Shown piece after piece: positions 7,272 to 13,616 of a stretch of DNA of 13,616 bases. The DNA lies in assembly GCA_964423545.1 (NCBI GenBank), contig CAYRFV010000138.1, positions 1-13,616 of the forward strand, in the 5' to 3' direction. Each line of letters opens with the position of its first letter. Position 1 is the stretch's first letter. The notes beneath the pieces were generated by a model. That model had not been told where the DNA came from. It did no database searches and saw nothing but the letters and a program-made list of their open reading frames with translations. The stretch is from JALOOE01 sp964423545. Its GTDB lineage: Bacteria; Chloroflexota; Anaerolineae; CG2-30-64-16. The position numbers and the translations under genes were made by a program.

Positions 7272-8383
7272 ACAGCCGGTCCCGCTTCTCCCTCGCCATG
7301 CAGCACCGGCCCGCCGACCGCGTCCCGTTCGATATCGGCGGCACGTCGCTGACCGGGATGCGGCTGGGATGCCAGACGCAGCTGCGCCAGCTGCTAGGCT
7401 TCACCCACCAGCCCGAATCGACCTGGCGCGGCATCGACGAGCGACTGCTCGAATGGCTGGGCACGGATTTCCGCTCGGTCGGCGGCATCATCAGCCTGCC
7501 CAGCCCGCACACGCAGGTGCTATCGCCCACTGCACGCGTCGACTGCTGGGGCATCCGCCGCGACCTGGTAGGCGGCGATTGGCAGATCACGCGCCACCCG
7601 CTGCGCGACGCGACGGTGGAAGATCTCACTGCCTTCCCCTGGCCGGAGCCGCGCGTGGATGAAGGATTGCTGGCAACCTGGGAAGCGCAGGCCGAGCACC
7701 TGAAAAACAACGGCCGCTACGTTGTTATCGGCGAGCATCCCGTCTATGGCATCCTGGAGCTCGGTTGCTGGATGTGCGGCTACGACGACTTCCTGATGCG
7801 GTTGGCGGTCGATCATGACTTCGTTCATCGCTTCTTCGATCGCGTTTTCTCCATCCAGATGGCCGTCATCGAACGCTATTATGCCGCCCTTGGCCCGCAC
7901 ATCGACCTCACGACCAGCGGCGACGACTTCGGCGCCCAGAACGGCCCATTGATCTCGCCTCGCATGTTTGAGCGATTCATCGCCCCCTATTTCGCCGCCC
8001 GCATCGCCCGCACCAGGCAGTTAACCGGCGGCTACTTCTGGCACCACTCCTGCGGCTCGGTGTTCGAACTCCTGGATCAGCTCATCGCCTGCGGGGTGAA
8101 TATCCTCAACCCGGTGCAGACCTCGGCCGCCAGGATGGAGCCGGCGCGACTGAAGGCAGCGTTCGGCGAGCGGGTCGTCTTCTGGGGCGGCGTCGACGTG
8201 CAGCGCTTTCTACCATTCGCCGCGCCGGACGAGGTGCGCGAGCGCACCATCGCGCTCGCGCACACCCTGGGACGGAACGGGGGCTATGTCATGGCCCCCG
8301 CACATGAGATGCAGGATGATATCCCGGCGGAGAACATCGTGGCATGGATCGAGGCGATGCGCGGGCGGGAGGCACGCGCGTGA
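7268..8383 (+). CDS. Uroporphyrinogen decarboxylase-like protein (MtaA/CmuA-like), H-x-C subfamily
   Basis: 371 aa, starting in the ATGA overlap with the preceding gene; GAAGG (7263-7267) abuts the ATG, so expression probably depends on re-initiation. The start RFSLAMQHRPADRVPFDIGG is typical of the superfamily. DLTTSGDDFGAQNGPLIS (213-230) is the conserved barrel segment. HHSCGSV (259-265) supplies the H-x-C pair (H260, C262) that binds zinc in MtaA/CmuA methyltransferases. The third ligand is normally a Cys near the C-terminus; here the equivalent loop reads MAPAHEMQDDIP, with H346 as a possible replacement. The protein diverges strongly from its neighbour, so the pair is not a recent duplication. 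It may be a methyltransferase acting on an O-methyl compound, but no cognate corrinoid protein is present. A different lyase activity is equally possible. It lies 202 bp before the GH127 gene. Confidence 0.85.
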   Translation: MNSRSRFSLAMQHRPADRVPFDIGGTSLTGMRLGCQTQLRQLLGFTHQPESTWRGIDERLLEWLGTDFRSVGGIISLPSPHTQVLSPTARVDCWGIRRDLVGGDWQITRHPLRDATVEDLTAFPWPEPRVDEGLLATWEAQAEHLKNNGRYVVIGEHPVYGILELGCWMCGYDDFLMRLAVDHDFVHRFFDRVFSIQMAVIERYYAALGPHIDLTTSGDDFGAQNGPLISPRMFERFIAPYFAARIARTRQLTGGYFWHHSCGSVFELLDQLIACGVNILNPVQTSAARMEPARLKAAFGERVVFWGGVDVQRFLPFAAPDEVRERTIALAHTLGRNGGYVMAPAHEMQDDIPAENIVAWIEAMRGREARA

Positions 8384-8585
8384 ACTGAGTCAGAGGTGAA
8401 ACTCCCCCGTTGGATTCCACGGCGCCAATGCGTCGCACGCGGGAAGGCAAGCCAGGCCGGCGGACGCCTGGAAACGCGAGTGGGGTGTTCGCCGGCGCCA
8501 TCCACTGCTGGACGCCCGGAACTTGCGGGGCTCACGAGGGCGCCGGATCGTGCGCTGAGAGCCGGAGCGCAGCAAGAGGTCACCC
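8384..8585. other. Intergenic region, 202 bp, before the GH127 gene
   Basis: No convincing gene lies here. A short inverted repeat CCAGGC / GCCTGG (8452-8457 and 8466-8471, 8-nt loop) is visible but too weak to call a terminator. AAGAGG (8574-8579) is the Shine-Dalgarno of the next gene, 6 nt before its ATG. The + frame stays open and runs into the GH127 gene in another phase, but its product is Arg/Pro-rich with no recognisable domain, so I do not call it. A promoter for the GH127 gene may be here, but I see no clear -35/-10 pair. Confidence 0.4.
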
Positions 8586-10571
8586 ATGAAAACGATTGTG
8601 TTGCAGGAACCCCGTTTTCGTCCCCTGCCTTTGGGGAGCATCCGGCCCCAGGGCTGGCTCGCGCGCCAGTTGCGCATCCAAGCGGATGGCCTGAGCGGAC
8701 ACCTGGACGAGTTCTGGCCCGATATCAAAGACAGCCGTTGGTTCGGCGGCGAAGCCGAGGGCTGGGAACGCGCGCCTTACTGGCTCGACGGCATCATCCC
8801 GCTGGCTTTTCTGCTGGACGACGCCGCGCTCAAGGCCAAAGTCACGCATTACTGCGACTACGTCATCACGCACCAAGCGGAGGACGGTTGGCTCGGACCT
8901 GAGCAGATGGTCTGGGCAGCCGGCCAGAGCCCGACGCCGCTGCGCAACTACGACATCTGGGCGCAATTCCTGGTCCTGAAGGCGCTCGCTCAATATGGCG
9001 ACGCCACCGGCGATCCGCGCGTCGCGCCCGCAATCGAGAAGTGCCTGCGCCGCATTGAGCGCCACATCGATCGCGCTCCGTTGTTCAACTGGGGCAGCTT
9101 CCGGTGGTTCGAGGCATTGATCGCGTTGTACTGGTTGTCGGAAAGACAGTGGGGATCAGATATCGGCGCCCACGACTCCGCCGGCAACGACCCCCTGCCG
9201 TCGGCCTCCGGTCGCCCGTCGTCGGTGATCCAATCCTGGCTTGCCGACCTCGCCATCAAGCTTCACGCCCAGGGCTTCGACTGGGTGAGCTTCTTTCGAC
9301 GCTGGCCGCTGACCGAGCCGACTGCCAGGGGACAGTGGACCTATATGGGCCACGTCGTCAACAATGCCATGGCAGTCAAGGCGGGTCCCCTGTGGTGGCG
9401 TCTGACCGGCGAGGAGACGGATCGGGCGGCGGCTTACGAGATGATCGCCAAGCTGGACCAGCATCACGGCATGATCACTGGCGTCTTCACGGGCGACGAA
9501 TGCCTGGCCGGCAGGCGGCCGACGCAGGGCGTCGAGCTGTGCGCCGTCGTCGAGTACGCCTATTCGCTCGAAGTGCTGCTGTCGATCCTGGGGGATTCAG
9601 CGTTCGGAGACAGGCTGGAGCGGATCGTCTTCAACGCGCTGCCTGCCACCTTCACGCCCGACATGTGGGCGCACCAGTATGACCAGCAGGTGAACCAGGC
9701 TGAATGCAGCATCCGGCCCGATCGCACATGGAACACCAACGGCTCCGATGCCAACATCTACGGGCTGGAGCCGAACTATGGCTGCTGCACAGCCAATCTC
9801 AGCCAGGGTTGGCCCAAGTTCGCTGCACACCTCTGGATGCGCACGTGCGATGGCGGCGTGGCTGCCGTCGCCTACGCGCCCTGCCGTGCTCAGATCGAGG
9901 TCGATGGCGCGCCGGTAACCCTGTCGCTCGAAACCGACTACCCGTTCCGGGATTCGCTGCGCTTCACGGTGACTGCCGGCCGGCCTGTGCGCTTTCCGCT
10001 CCTGCTGCGCATTCCGGGCTGGGCCAAGGGATGCCGGCTGCAGGTCGCAGACGAGGAGGCATCCGCCCCGGCGCCCGCAACGTTCTGCCGGATCGAGAGG
10101 GAATGGTGCGGTGCGACCGAGGTGAACCTGGTGCTGCCGATGGCGCCGGCGCTGGTGAAGGGTTACCGAGGGGCCATCGCCATCGAACGCGGCCCGCTGA
10201 TCTACTCGCTCCGGATCGGCGAGGAGTGGCGCCGCGTCCATGCCGATCTGCCCTATCGGGAGCTTCCGCACGCCGACTGGGAGGTCCATCCGACGACGCC
10301 GTGGAACTATGCGCTGGCCATCTCGGACGCGACGTTGGCGCAGAGCATCCGGTTCCATGAGCACCCCGTCAGGGAATACCCCTTCTCGCCGGACGGCGCG
10401 CCGATCACCGCAACGGTTTTGGGGCGACGCGCGCCTGCCTGGACGATGGAGAATGGCTCCGCAGCGGATGCGCCACTCAGTCCGATCAGGTCATCCGAGC
10501 CACTCGAGGAGTTGACTTTGCTTCCGTACGGTTGCACGAACTTGCGCATCACCGAGTTTCCCGTATCATAG
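8586..10571 (+). CDS. GH127-like glycoside hydrolase (beta-L-arabinofuranosidase family, COG3533/DUF1680)
   Basis: 661 aa, close to the 658 aa of Bifidobacterium HypBA1, so apparently full length. An alpha/alpha barrel covers about residues 1-420 (YVITHQAEDGWLGP, 92-105) and beta-sandwich domains follow. The family active site uses a zinc site of one Glu and three Cys, one Cys being the nucleophile. Here the likely counterparts are E317 and C319 in VELCAVVEY, and C400/C401 in YGCCTAN. E305 in TGDECLAG is a candidate acid/base, although its spacing to E317 differs from HypBA1. There is no signal peptide, so it would act in the cytoplasm on imported oligosaccharides, releasing L-arabinofuranose. 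Related families GH146/GH142 and uncharacterised members have similar folds, so substrate specificity is a family-level guess. AAGAGG sits 6 nt upstream of the ATG. It is the last gene of the presumed sugar cluster. Confidence 0.85.
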   Translation: MKTIVLQEPRFRPLPLGSIRPQGWLARQLRIQADGLSGHLDEFWPDIKDSRWFGGEAEGWERAPYWLDGIIPLAFLLDDAALKAKVTHYCDYVITHQAEDGWLGPEQMVWAAGQSPTPLRNYDIWAQFLVLKALAQYGDATGDPRVAPAIEKCLRRIERHIDRAPLFNWGSFRWFEALIALYWLSERQWGSDIGAHDSAGNDPLPSASGRPSSVIQSWLADLAIKLHAQGFDWVSFFRRWPLTEPTARGQWTYMGHVVNNAMAVKAGPLWWRLTGEETDRAAAYEMIAKLDQHHGMITGVFTGDECLAGRRPTQGVELCAVVEYAYSLEVLLSILGDSAFGDRLERIVFNALPATFTPDMWAHQYDQQVNQAECSIRPDRTWNTNGSDANIYGLEPNYGCCTANLSQGWPKFAAHLWMRTCDGGVAAVAYAPCRAQIEVDGAPVTLSLETDYPFRDSLRFTVTAGRPVRFPLLLRIPGWAKGCRLQVADEEASAPAPATFCRIEREWCGATEVNLVLPMAPALVKGYRGAIAIERGPLIYSLRIGEEWRRVHADLPYRELPHADWEVHPTTPWNYALAISDATLAQSIRFHEHPVREYPFSPDGAPITATVLGRRAPAWTMENGSAADAPLSPIRSSEPLEELTLLPYGCTNLRITEFPVS

Positions 10572-10612
10572 GCTGGCGATGGATCATCGACGCTGCCGAC
10601 AGCACGGCTGTG

Positions 10613-10653
10613 CGGACGCCGCGCCGGAACGATGGTGCGATCGGCGGCGTCTG
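10613..10653 (+). terminator. Inverted repeat after the GH127 gene, possible weak terminator
   Basis: GACGCCGC (10615-10622) is the exact reverse complement of GCGGCGTC (10644-10651). A G-T and a C-G pair extend it outward to 10613/10653, around a 21-nt loop. It begins 42 bp after the GH127 stop, at the likely end of the sugar cluster. No T-run follows and the loop is large, so the terminator role is tentative. Confidence 0.3.
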
Positions 10654-10779
10654 AACACCATTGCGCTGCTTGCGTGCCTGGGCGGTTCAGCCGATTGGTG
10701 CGCCACGTTCAGCCCTGCGTCCACCGGCCATCGACCGCCCGGAGCTTGCACGACCTGAAATGCTGTCTTGGTCCCAAGC

Positions 10780-10839
10780 TGGGGTCGCCAGCCACCGCCT
10801 GGGGTCGCCAGCCACCGCCTGGGGTCGCCAGCTACCGCC
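10780..10839. repeat. Three tandem copies of a 20-bp GC-rich repeat
   Basis: The unit TGGGGTCGCCAGCCACCGCC occurs at 10780-10799, 10800-10819 and 10820-10839. The first two copies are identical and the third has one C-to-T change (CCAGCT). The unit length is not a multiple of three, which argues against coding use. The array ends 43 bp before the preferred start of the C39-TPR gene. It may be a minisatellite-like expansion or a cluster of binding sites in the leader. Confidence 0.85.
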
Positions 10840-10882
10840 CCGCAGTCCAGTTCTGCCGCAACGCCGCGGGGGTCCTTTTCTC

Positions 10883-12298
10883 ATGCTTCACAAGCCATTG
10901 CGGCTGCTGGCGGCTCTGGCGCCGGCAGTCTTCATCGGGACGATCGTGCTTGGAATCGAGCGCTACGGCAGCGCGGACAACTTCCAGCGCCGGATTGCCG
11001 CTGAGTTTGTCGTGCTTCGGCCGCATCCTCAGTTCGTGCCCACGCCCCTGTCAACCGATGCCCCCCTGACGGAGGTGGGCATGGCTTTGGGTGACACGGA
11101 AGCGCTGCCGCCGATCGCGACCGTCTTGCCGGACGTCATCTTGCCGGTGCACCCAGAATCCGCGCCCAGGGTCAGCGCAAACGAAGTGGCGCCGACCCTG
11201 CCGGCTCCCGTCGCGGCTGCGCCGAGCCCGCCTGTGCGTCCCGTGGTCCCGACGATCACACCGTCGCCTGCCGTCCGCGCCCCCTCGCCGCCGCCCGCGA
11301 GCGCGACACCTCCACCGAAGGGCCCACAAGTGGAGCCGGCCACAACGACCCGTCTCTCTGGCCTGACCCACACCTGGCAGACCTGGAACAACTGCGGCCC
11401 CGCGACTCTCGCGATGGCGCTGAGCTACTTCGGGAGGAGAATAGGCCAGCAGGAAATCGGTGCTCATCTTCGTCCCGATCCGGATGACAAGAACGTCAGC
11501 CTGGAGGAAATGGCCGCCTATGCGCGCGGCCAGGGTCTGGCAGCCGTAGCTCGAGCGAACGGCGACGCCGAGCGCATCCGGCGCCTGATTCGAGCAGGCG
11601 TGCCGGTCCTGATCGAGACCTGGCATGAGCCAAAGCCCAACGATGGGATGGGCCACTACCGTCTGCTGATCGGTTTCGACGACGCAGCCGGGCAATGGGT
11701 TGCCTACGATTCGTTCGACACGCGAGATCTGGTGAAGGGGCAGCCGTACGCAGGCATCAGGCTGCCCTACGATGAGACGGAGCGGCTGTGGTCGGTGTTC
11801 AATCGGCAGTACCTGGTGATATACGACGCAGCGCGCACGACCGCGGTCGAACAAGTGTTGGGCGAAGATCGAGATTCGGTCGCCGCCCATGCGCGAGCCC
11901 TGGCCCAGGCGCAGGCCGCCGTGCAATCCCAGCCGAACGATGCGTTCGCCTGGTTCAACCTGGGCAGCGACCTGGTGGCCGTAGGACGCTTCAAGGAGGC
12001 GTCCCAAGCCTTCGATCGTGCGCGGCGCATCGGGCTTCCCTGGCGCATGCTCTGGTATCAGTTCGGCCCCTATCGGGCCTACTACGAAACCGGGCGCCAC
12101 GATGAGGTGATCGCCCTGGCGAATGCCACCATTGCCACCGCCAGGCAGGCGGAGGAGGCATTCTACTGGCGCGGGCTATCCGAAAAGGCGAAGGGGGACG
12201 CCGCAGCCGCGCGGGCCTCCTGGGAGCGCGCGCTGCAGCTCAATCCCCGCTATGCGGATGCGGCGAATGCGCTGTCAGGCCTGGATCGGCCGCAGTGA
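10883..12298 (+). CDS. Membrane-anchored C39-like cysteine peptidase with TPR repeats
   Basis: 471 aa from the ATG at 10883. This start is chosen because a hydrophobic signal-anchor (about residues 7-24) follows immediately and a GGGGGT stretch precedes it. A longer frame reaches 10661 but adds only Arg/Pro-rich, repeat-derived sequence. After the anchor comes a Pro-rich linker (about 50-155). Then a Peptidase_C39_2-like domain (156-316) follows, with Q166 and C171 in WQTWNNCGPATLAMAL, H258 in MGHYRLLIGF and D276 in AYDSFD. These form a complete papain-like Gln/Cys/His/Asp set. The C-terminus (about 340-467) has TPR repeats, for example AWFNLGSDLVAVGRFKEASQAF and WRGLSEKAKGDAAAARASWE. The domains are probably outside the membrane. 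C39 domains cleave double-glycine leaders in exporters; stand-alone versions are poorly characterised, so the substrate is unknown. murJ starts 46 bp downstream. Confidence 0.8.
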   Translation: MLHKPLRLLAALAPAVFIGTIVLGIERYGSADNFQRRIAAEFVVLRPHPQFVPTPLSTDAPLTEVGMALGDTEALPPIATVLPDVILPVHPESAPRVSANEVAPTLPAPVAAAPSPPVRPVVPTITPSPAVRAPSPPPASATPPPKGPQVEPATTTRLSGLTHTWQTWNNCGPATLAMALSYFGRRIGQQEIGAHLRPDPDDKNVSLEEMAAYARGQGLAAVARANGDAERIRRLIRAGVPVLIETWHEPKPNDGMGHYRLLIGFDDAAGQWVAYDSFDTRDLVKGQPYAGIRLPYDETERLWSVFNRQYLVIYDAARTTAVEQVLGEDRDSVAAHARALAQAQAAVQSQPNDAFAWFNLGSDLVAVGRFKEASQAFDRARRIGLPWRMLWYQFGPYRAYYETGRHDEVIALANATIATARQAEEAFYWRGLSEKAKGDAAAARASWERALQLNPRYADAANALSGLDRPQ

Positions 12299-12344
12299 CG
12301 CTGCTTCAGCATCCGTTCGGTCCCGTGACGCTTCCAGGCCTTCC

Positions 12345-13616
12345 GTGACCGCTGCCGCACGCTCCCGCCAACGTCACATCGCCCGCAACGTTCTCCTCGT
12401 GTCCGGGGCATTTGTTCTGGCGTCGGCGGTCGGACTGGTGCGGAACGCGATCATCGCCAGGCAGTTCGGGATCGGCACGGCGCTGGACGCTTACTATGCC
12501 GCATTCAAGCTGCCCGATCTGCTCTTCACGATCATTGCGGGCGGCGCGCTGGCCACGGCGTTCATTCCGGTGTTCACTGGCCGGCTGGCTCAGGAAGATC
12601 GGGAGGGGGCATGGCGGCTGGCAAGCGCCATCACCAACTGGGTCACACTCATCACCGGCGGCCTGGCGCTGGTGGTGGCGATTGCGGCCCCGTGGCTGGT
12701 GCGCATCGTCATTGCACCCGGCTTCGACGCCTCACAGGCGGCCGAGACGGCTTCCGTGATGCGCGTGGTGCTGATCTCTACGGTGATCTTCGCGATCAGC
12801 GCGCTGCAGAGCAGTATTCTGCAGGGCTTCAAGCACTTTTTGCTGCCGGCCCTGGCGCCGGCCGTCTACTCGGTCGGGATTATCATCGGCGCGCTGCGGC
12901 TGGCCCCGCACTGGGGTGTGCTCGGTCTCGCGGCCGGGGCAGTGATCGGCGCCGTCTTCCACCTGGCGATCAAGGTTCCGGGCCTGCTCCGGTTCAACTT
13001 CTGCTGGTGGCCGATCCTGCGCACCGGGCAGGGTGGCGTCCGGCGAGTTGCCCTTCTGATGGCGCCTCGCGTGCTCGATCTGGGCGTCTTTCACTTGACA
13101 CTGTTAGCCACCACCAATCTTGCGTCGCGGCTCGGAGCAGGAGGCGTCAGCGCCTTGGAGTGGGGCTGGGACGCCATGCAGCTGCCGGAGACGATCATCG
13201 GGACAGCTTTCGGCCTGGTTGCGTTCCCCACGCTGGCGGAGCTGGCTGCACGCGGCGAGCGCGACGGGCTGCGCACGACGCTGACCGAGTCGCTGCGCAC
13301 GGTGCTGACCATTTCTGTACCCGCTGCCGTCGGGTTGATCGTCCTGGGCCGCCCTCTGCTGGCGGCGCTGTATCAACGCGGGGCATTCGATGCGCAGGCC
13401 ACGGAAGCCGTTTACATCGCCCTGTTCTTCTATGCGCTGGGCCTCGTAGCGCACACATGCATCGAGCTGGCGGCACGCGCCTTCTTCGCACAACAGGACA
13501 CCGTGACGCCGCTGCTGCTCGCCATAGCGTCCGCGGCCCTCAACATCGGGCTCGCCGTTGCCCTCATGCGCCCGCTCGGCGCCGGTGGCCTCGCGTTGGC
13601 GAACTCGCTGGCAGTG
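12345..13616 (+). CDS. murJ: Lipid II flippase MurJ (MviN family), 3' partial
   Basis: 424 codons from the GTG at 12345 to the right edge, with no stop; full MurJ proteins are about 500-550 aa. A weak AGG (12336-12338) lies 6 nt upstream; a later in-frame GTG at 12399 would cut into the first membrane helix. The MurJ/MOP N-terminus is clear: ASAVGLVRNAIIARQFG, LDAYYAAFKLPDLL and GGALATAFIPVF. Many hydrophobic helices follow, with the later conserved stretches LPETIIGTAFGLVAFPTL and LYQRGAFD. MurJ flips lipid II across the cytoplasmic membrane for peptidoglycan synthesis. R33 and D48 match E. coli R24 and D39, but the positions of R18 and R52 are not Arg here. Similar changes occur in other Chloroflexota MurJ-like proteins as I recall them. 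It probably shares a transcript with the C39-TPR gene. Confidence 0.9.
   Translation, partial: MTAAARSRQRHIARNVLLVSGAFVLASAVGLVRNAIIARQFGIGTALDAYYAAFKLPDLLFTIIAGGALATAFIPVFTGRLAQEDREGAWRLASAITNWVTLITGGLALVVAIAAPWLVRIVIAPGFDASQAAETASVMRVVLISTVIFAISALQSSILQGFKHFLLPALAPAVYSVGIIIGALRLAPHWGVLGLAAGAVIGAVFHLAIKVPGLLRFNFCWWPILRTGQGGVRRVALLMAPRVLDLGVFHLTLLATTNLASRLGAGGVSALEWGWDAMQLPETIIGTAFGLVAFPTLAELAARGERDGLRTTLTESLRTVLTISVPAAVGLIVLGRPLLAALYQRGAFDAQATEAVYIALFFYALGLVAHTCIELAARAFFAQQDTVTPLLLAIASAALNIGLAVALMRPLGAGGLALANSLAV

Larger units (their letters stand above)
10572..10882. other. Intergenic region, 311 bp, between GH127 and the C39-TPR gene
   Basis: This gap contains a hairpin just past the GH127 stop (10613-10653) and three tandem 20-bp repeats (10780-10839). 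The frame of the downstream gene stays open back to 10661, but that stretch is Arg/Pro-rich, crosses the repeats and lies before a clear membrane anchor. I treat it as non-coding. No promoter with recognisable boxes was found. Confidence 0.5.

Noticed and set aside
6111..8383. The URO-D-like genes as haem-pathway hemE
   Set aside because: Neither protein has the HemE RQAGR motif, there are no haem genes nearby, and one carries the H-x-C of methyltransferase-type members.
8452..8471. CCAGGC / GCCTGG inverted repeat as a terminator
   Set aside because: Only a 6-bp stem with an 8-nt loop and no T-run; expected by chance in GC-rich DNA.
8396..8902. 168-codon + frame starting in the gap before GH127
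   Set aside because: Arg/Gly/Pro-rich product without domains; most of it overlaps the GH127 gene in another phase.
9597..10364. Open antisense frame of 255 codons on the - strand
   Set aside because: It is opposite the GH127 gene, whose Cys/Glu site falls in the sense frame; composition is typical of a shadow.
10780..10839. The 20-bp repeats as a CRISPR array
   Set aside because: The copies are directly adjacent with no spacers, the unit is short, and there are no cas genes.
10661..10882. 74-codon N-terminal extension of the C39-TPR protein
   Set aside because: It would put Arg/Pro-rich, tandem-repeat-derived sequence before an N-terminal membrane anchor. The ATG at 10883 gives a normal signal-anchor.
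11051..12100. Open antisense frame of 349 codons on the - strand
   Set aside because: It is the shadow of the C39-TPR gene, with no motif and no convincing ribosome binding site.
12412..12759. 115-codon + frame rich in Arg, Trp and Ser
   Set aside because: It is out of phase with murJ, which gives a clear MurJ sequence through the same bases.

Overview
The window is a GC-rich bacterial chromosome segment with eight protein genes, all on the + strand and tightly packed. No RNA genes, transposons, phage genes or CRISPR arrays were seen. Several traits suggest a Chloroflexota (Anaerolineae/Caldilineae-type) organism. These are a soluble hybrid histidine kinase ending in an AraC DNA-binding domain, a family-5 binding lipoprotein tethered by Pro/Thr/Lys/Ala repeats, uroporphyrinogen-decarboxylase-like proteins among sugar genes, and a C39-TPR protein next to murJ. 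The assignment rests on protein style, not on a database search.

Region 1 (1-2353) is the C-terminal part of a hybrid sensor kinase/AraC regulator that enters from the left edge. Region 2 (2407-10571) looks like a carbohydrate catabolic cluster: a cytoplasmic S1-type sulfatase, an extracellular solute-binding lipoprotein (ABC family 5), two uroporphyrinogen-decarboxylase-like proteins with a 4-bp ATGA overlap, and a GH127-like beta-L-arabinofuranosidase. A perfect 38-bp palindrome separates the binding protein from the methyltransferase-like pair. Region 3 (10572-12344) holds a 311-bp gap with three 20-bp tandem repeats, followed by a membrane-anchored C39-like cysteine peptidase with TPR repeats. 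Region 4 (12345-13616) is the first 424 codons of the lipid II flippase gene murJ, which runs off the right edge.

Working model (inference): the sensor/AraC protein responds to a sugar signal and controls the cluster, and the lipoprotein captures an oligosaccharide. The sulfatase and the GH127 enzyme lack signal peptides, so they would act in the cytoplasm on imported sulfated and arabinofuranose-bearing fragments. The two URO-D-like proteins lack haem-pathway neighbours and the RQAGR motif of HemE. They may carry out a methyl transfer or another C1/sugar step of unknown nature. No ABC permease or ATPase is in the window, so transport partners must lie elsewhere. The C39-TPR and murJ genes probably belong to a separate cell-envelope unit.
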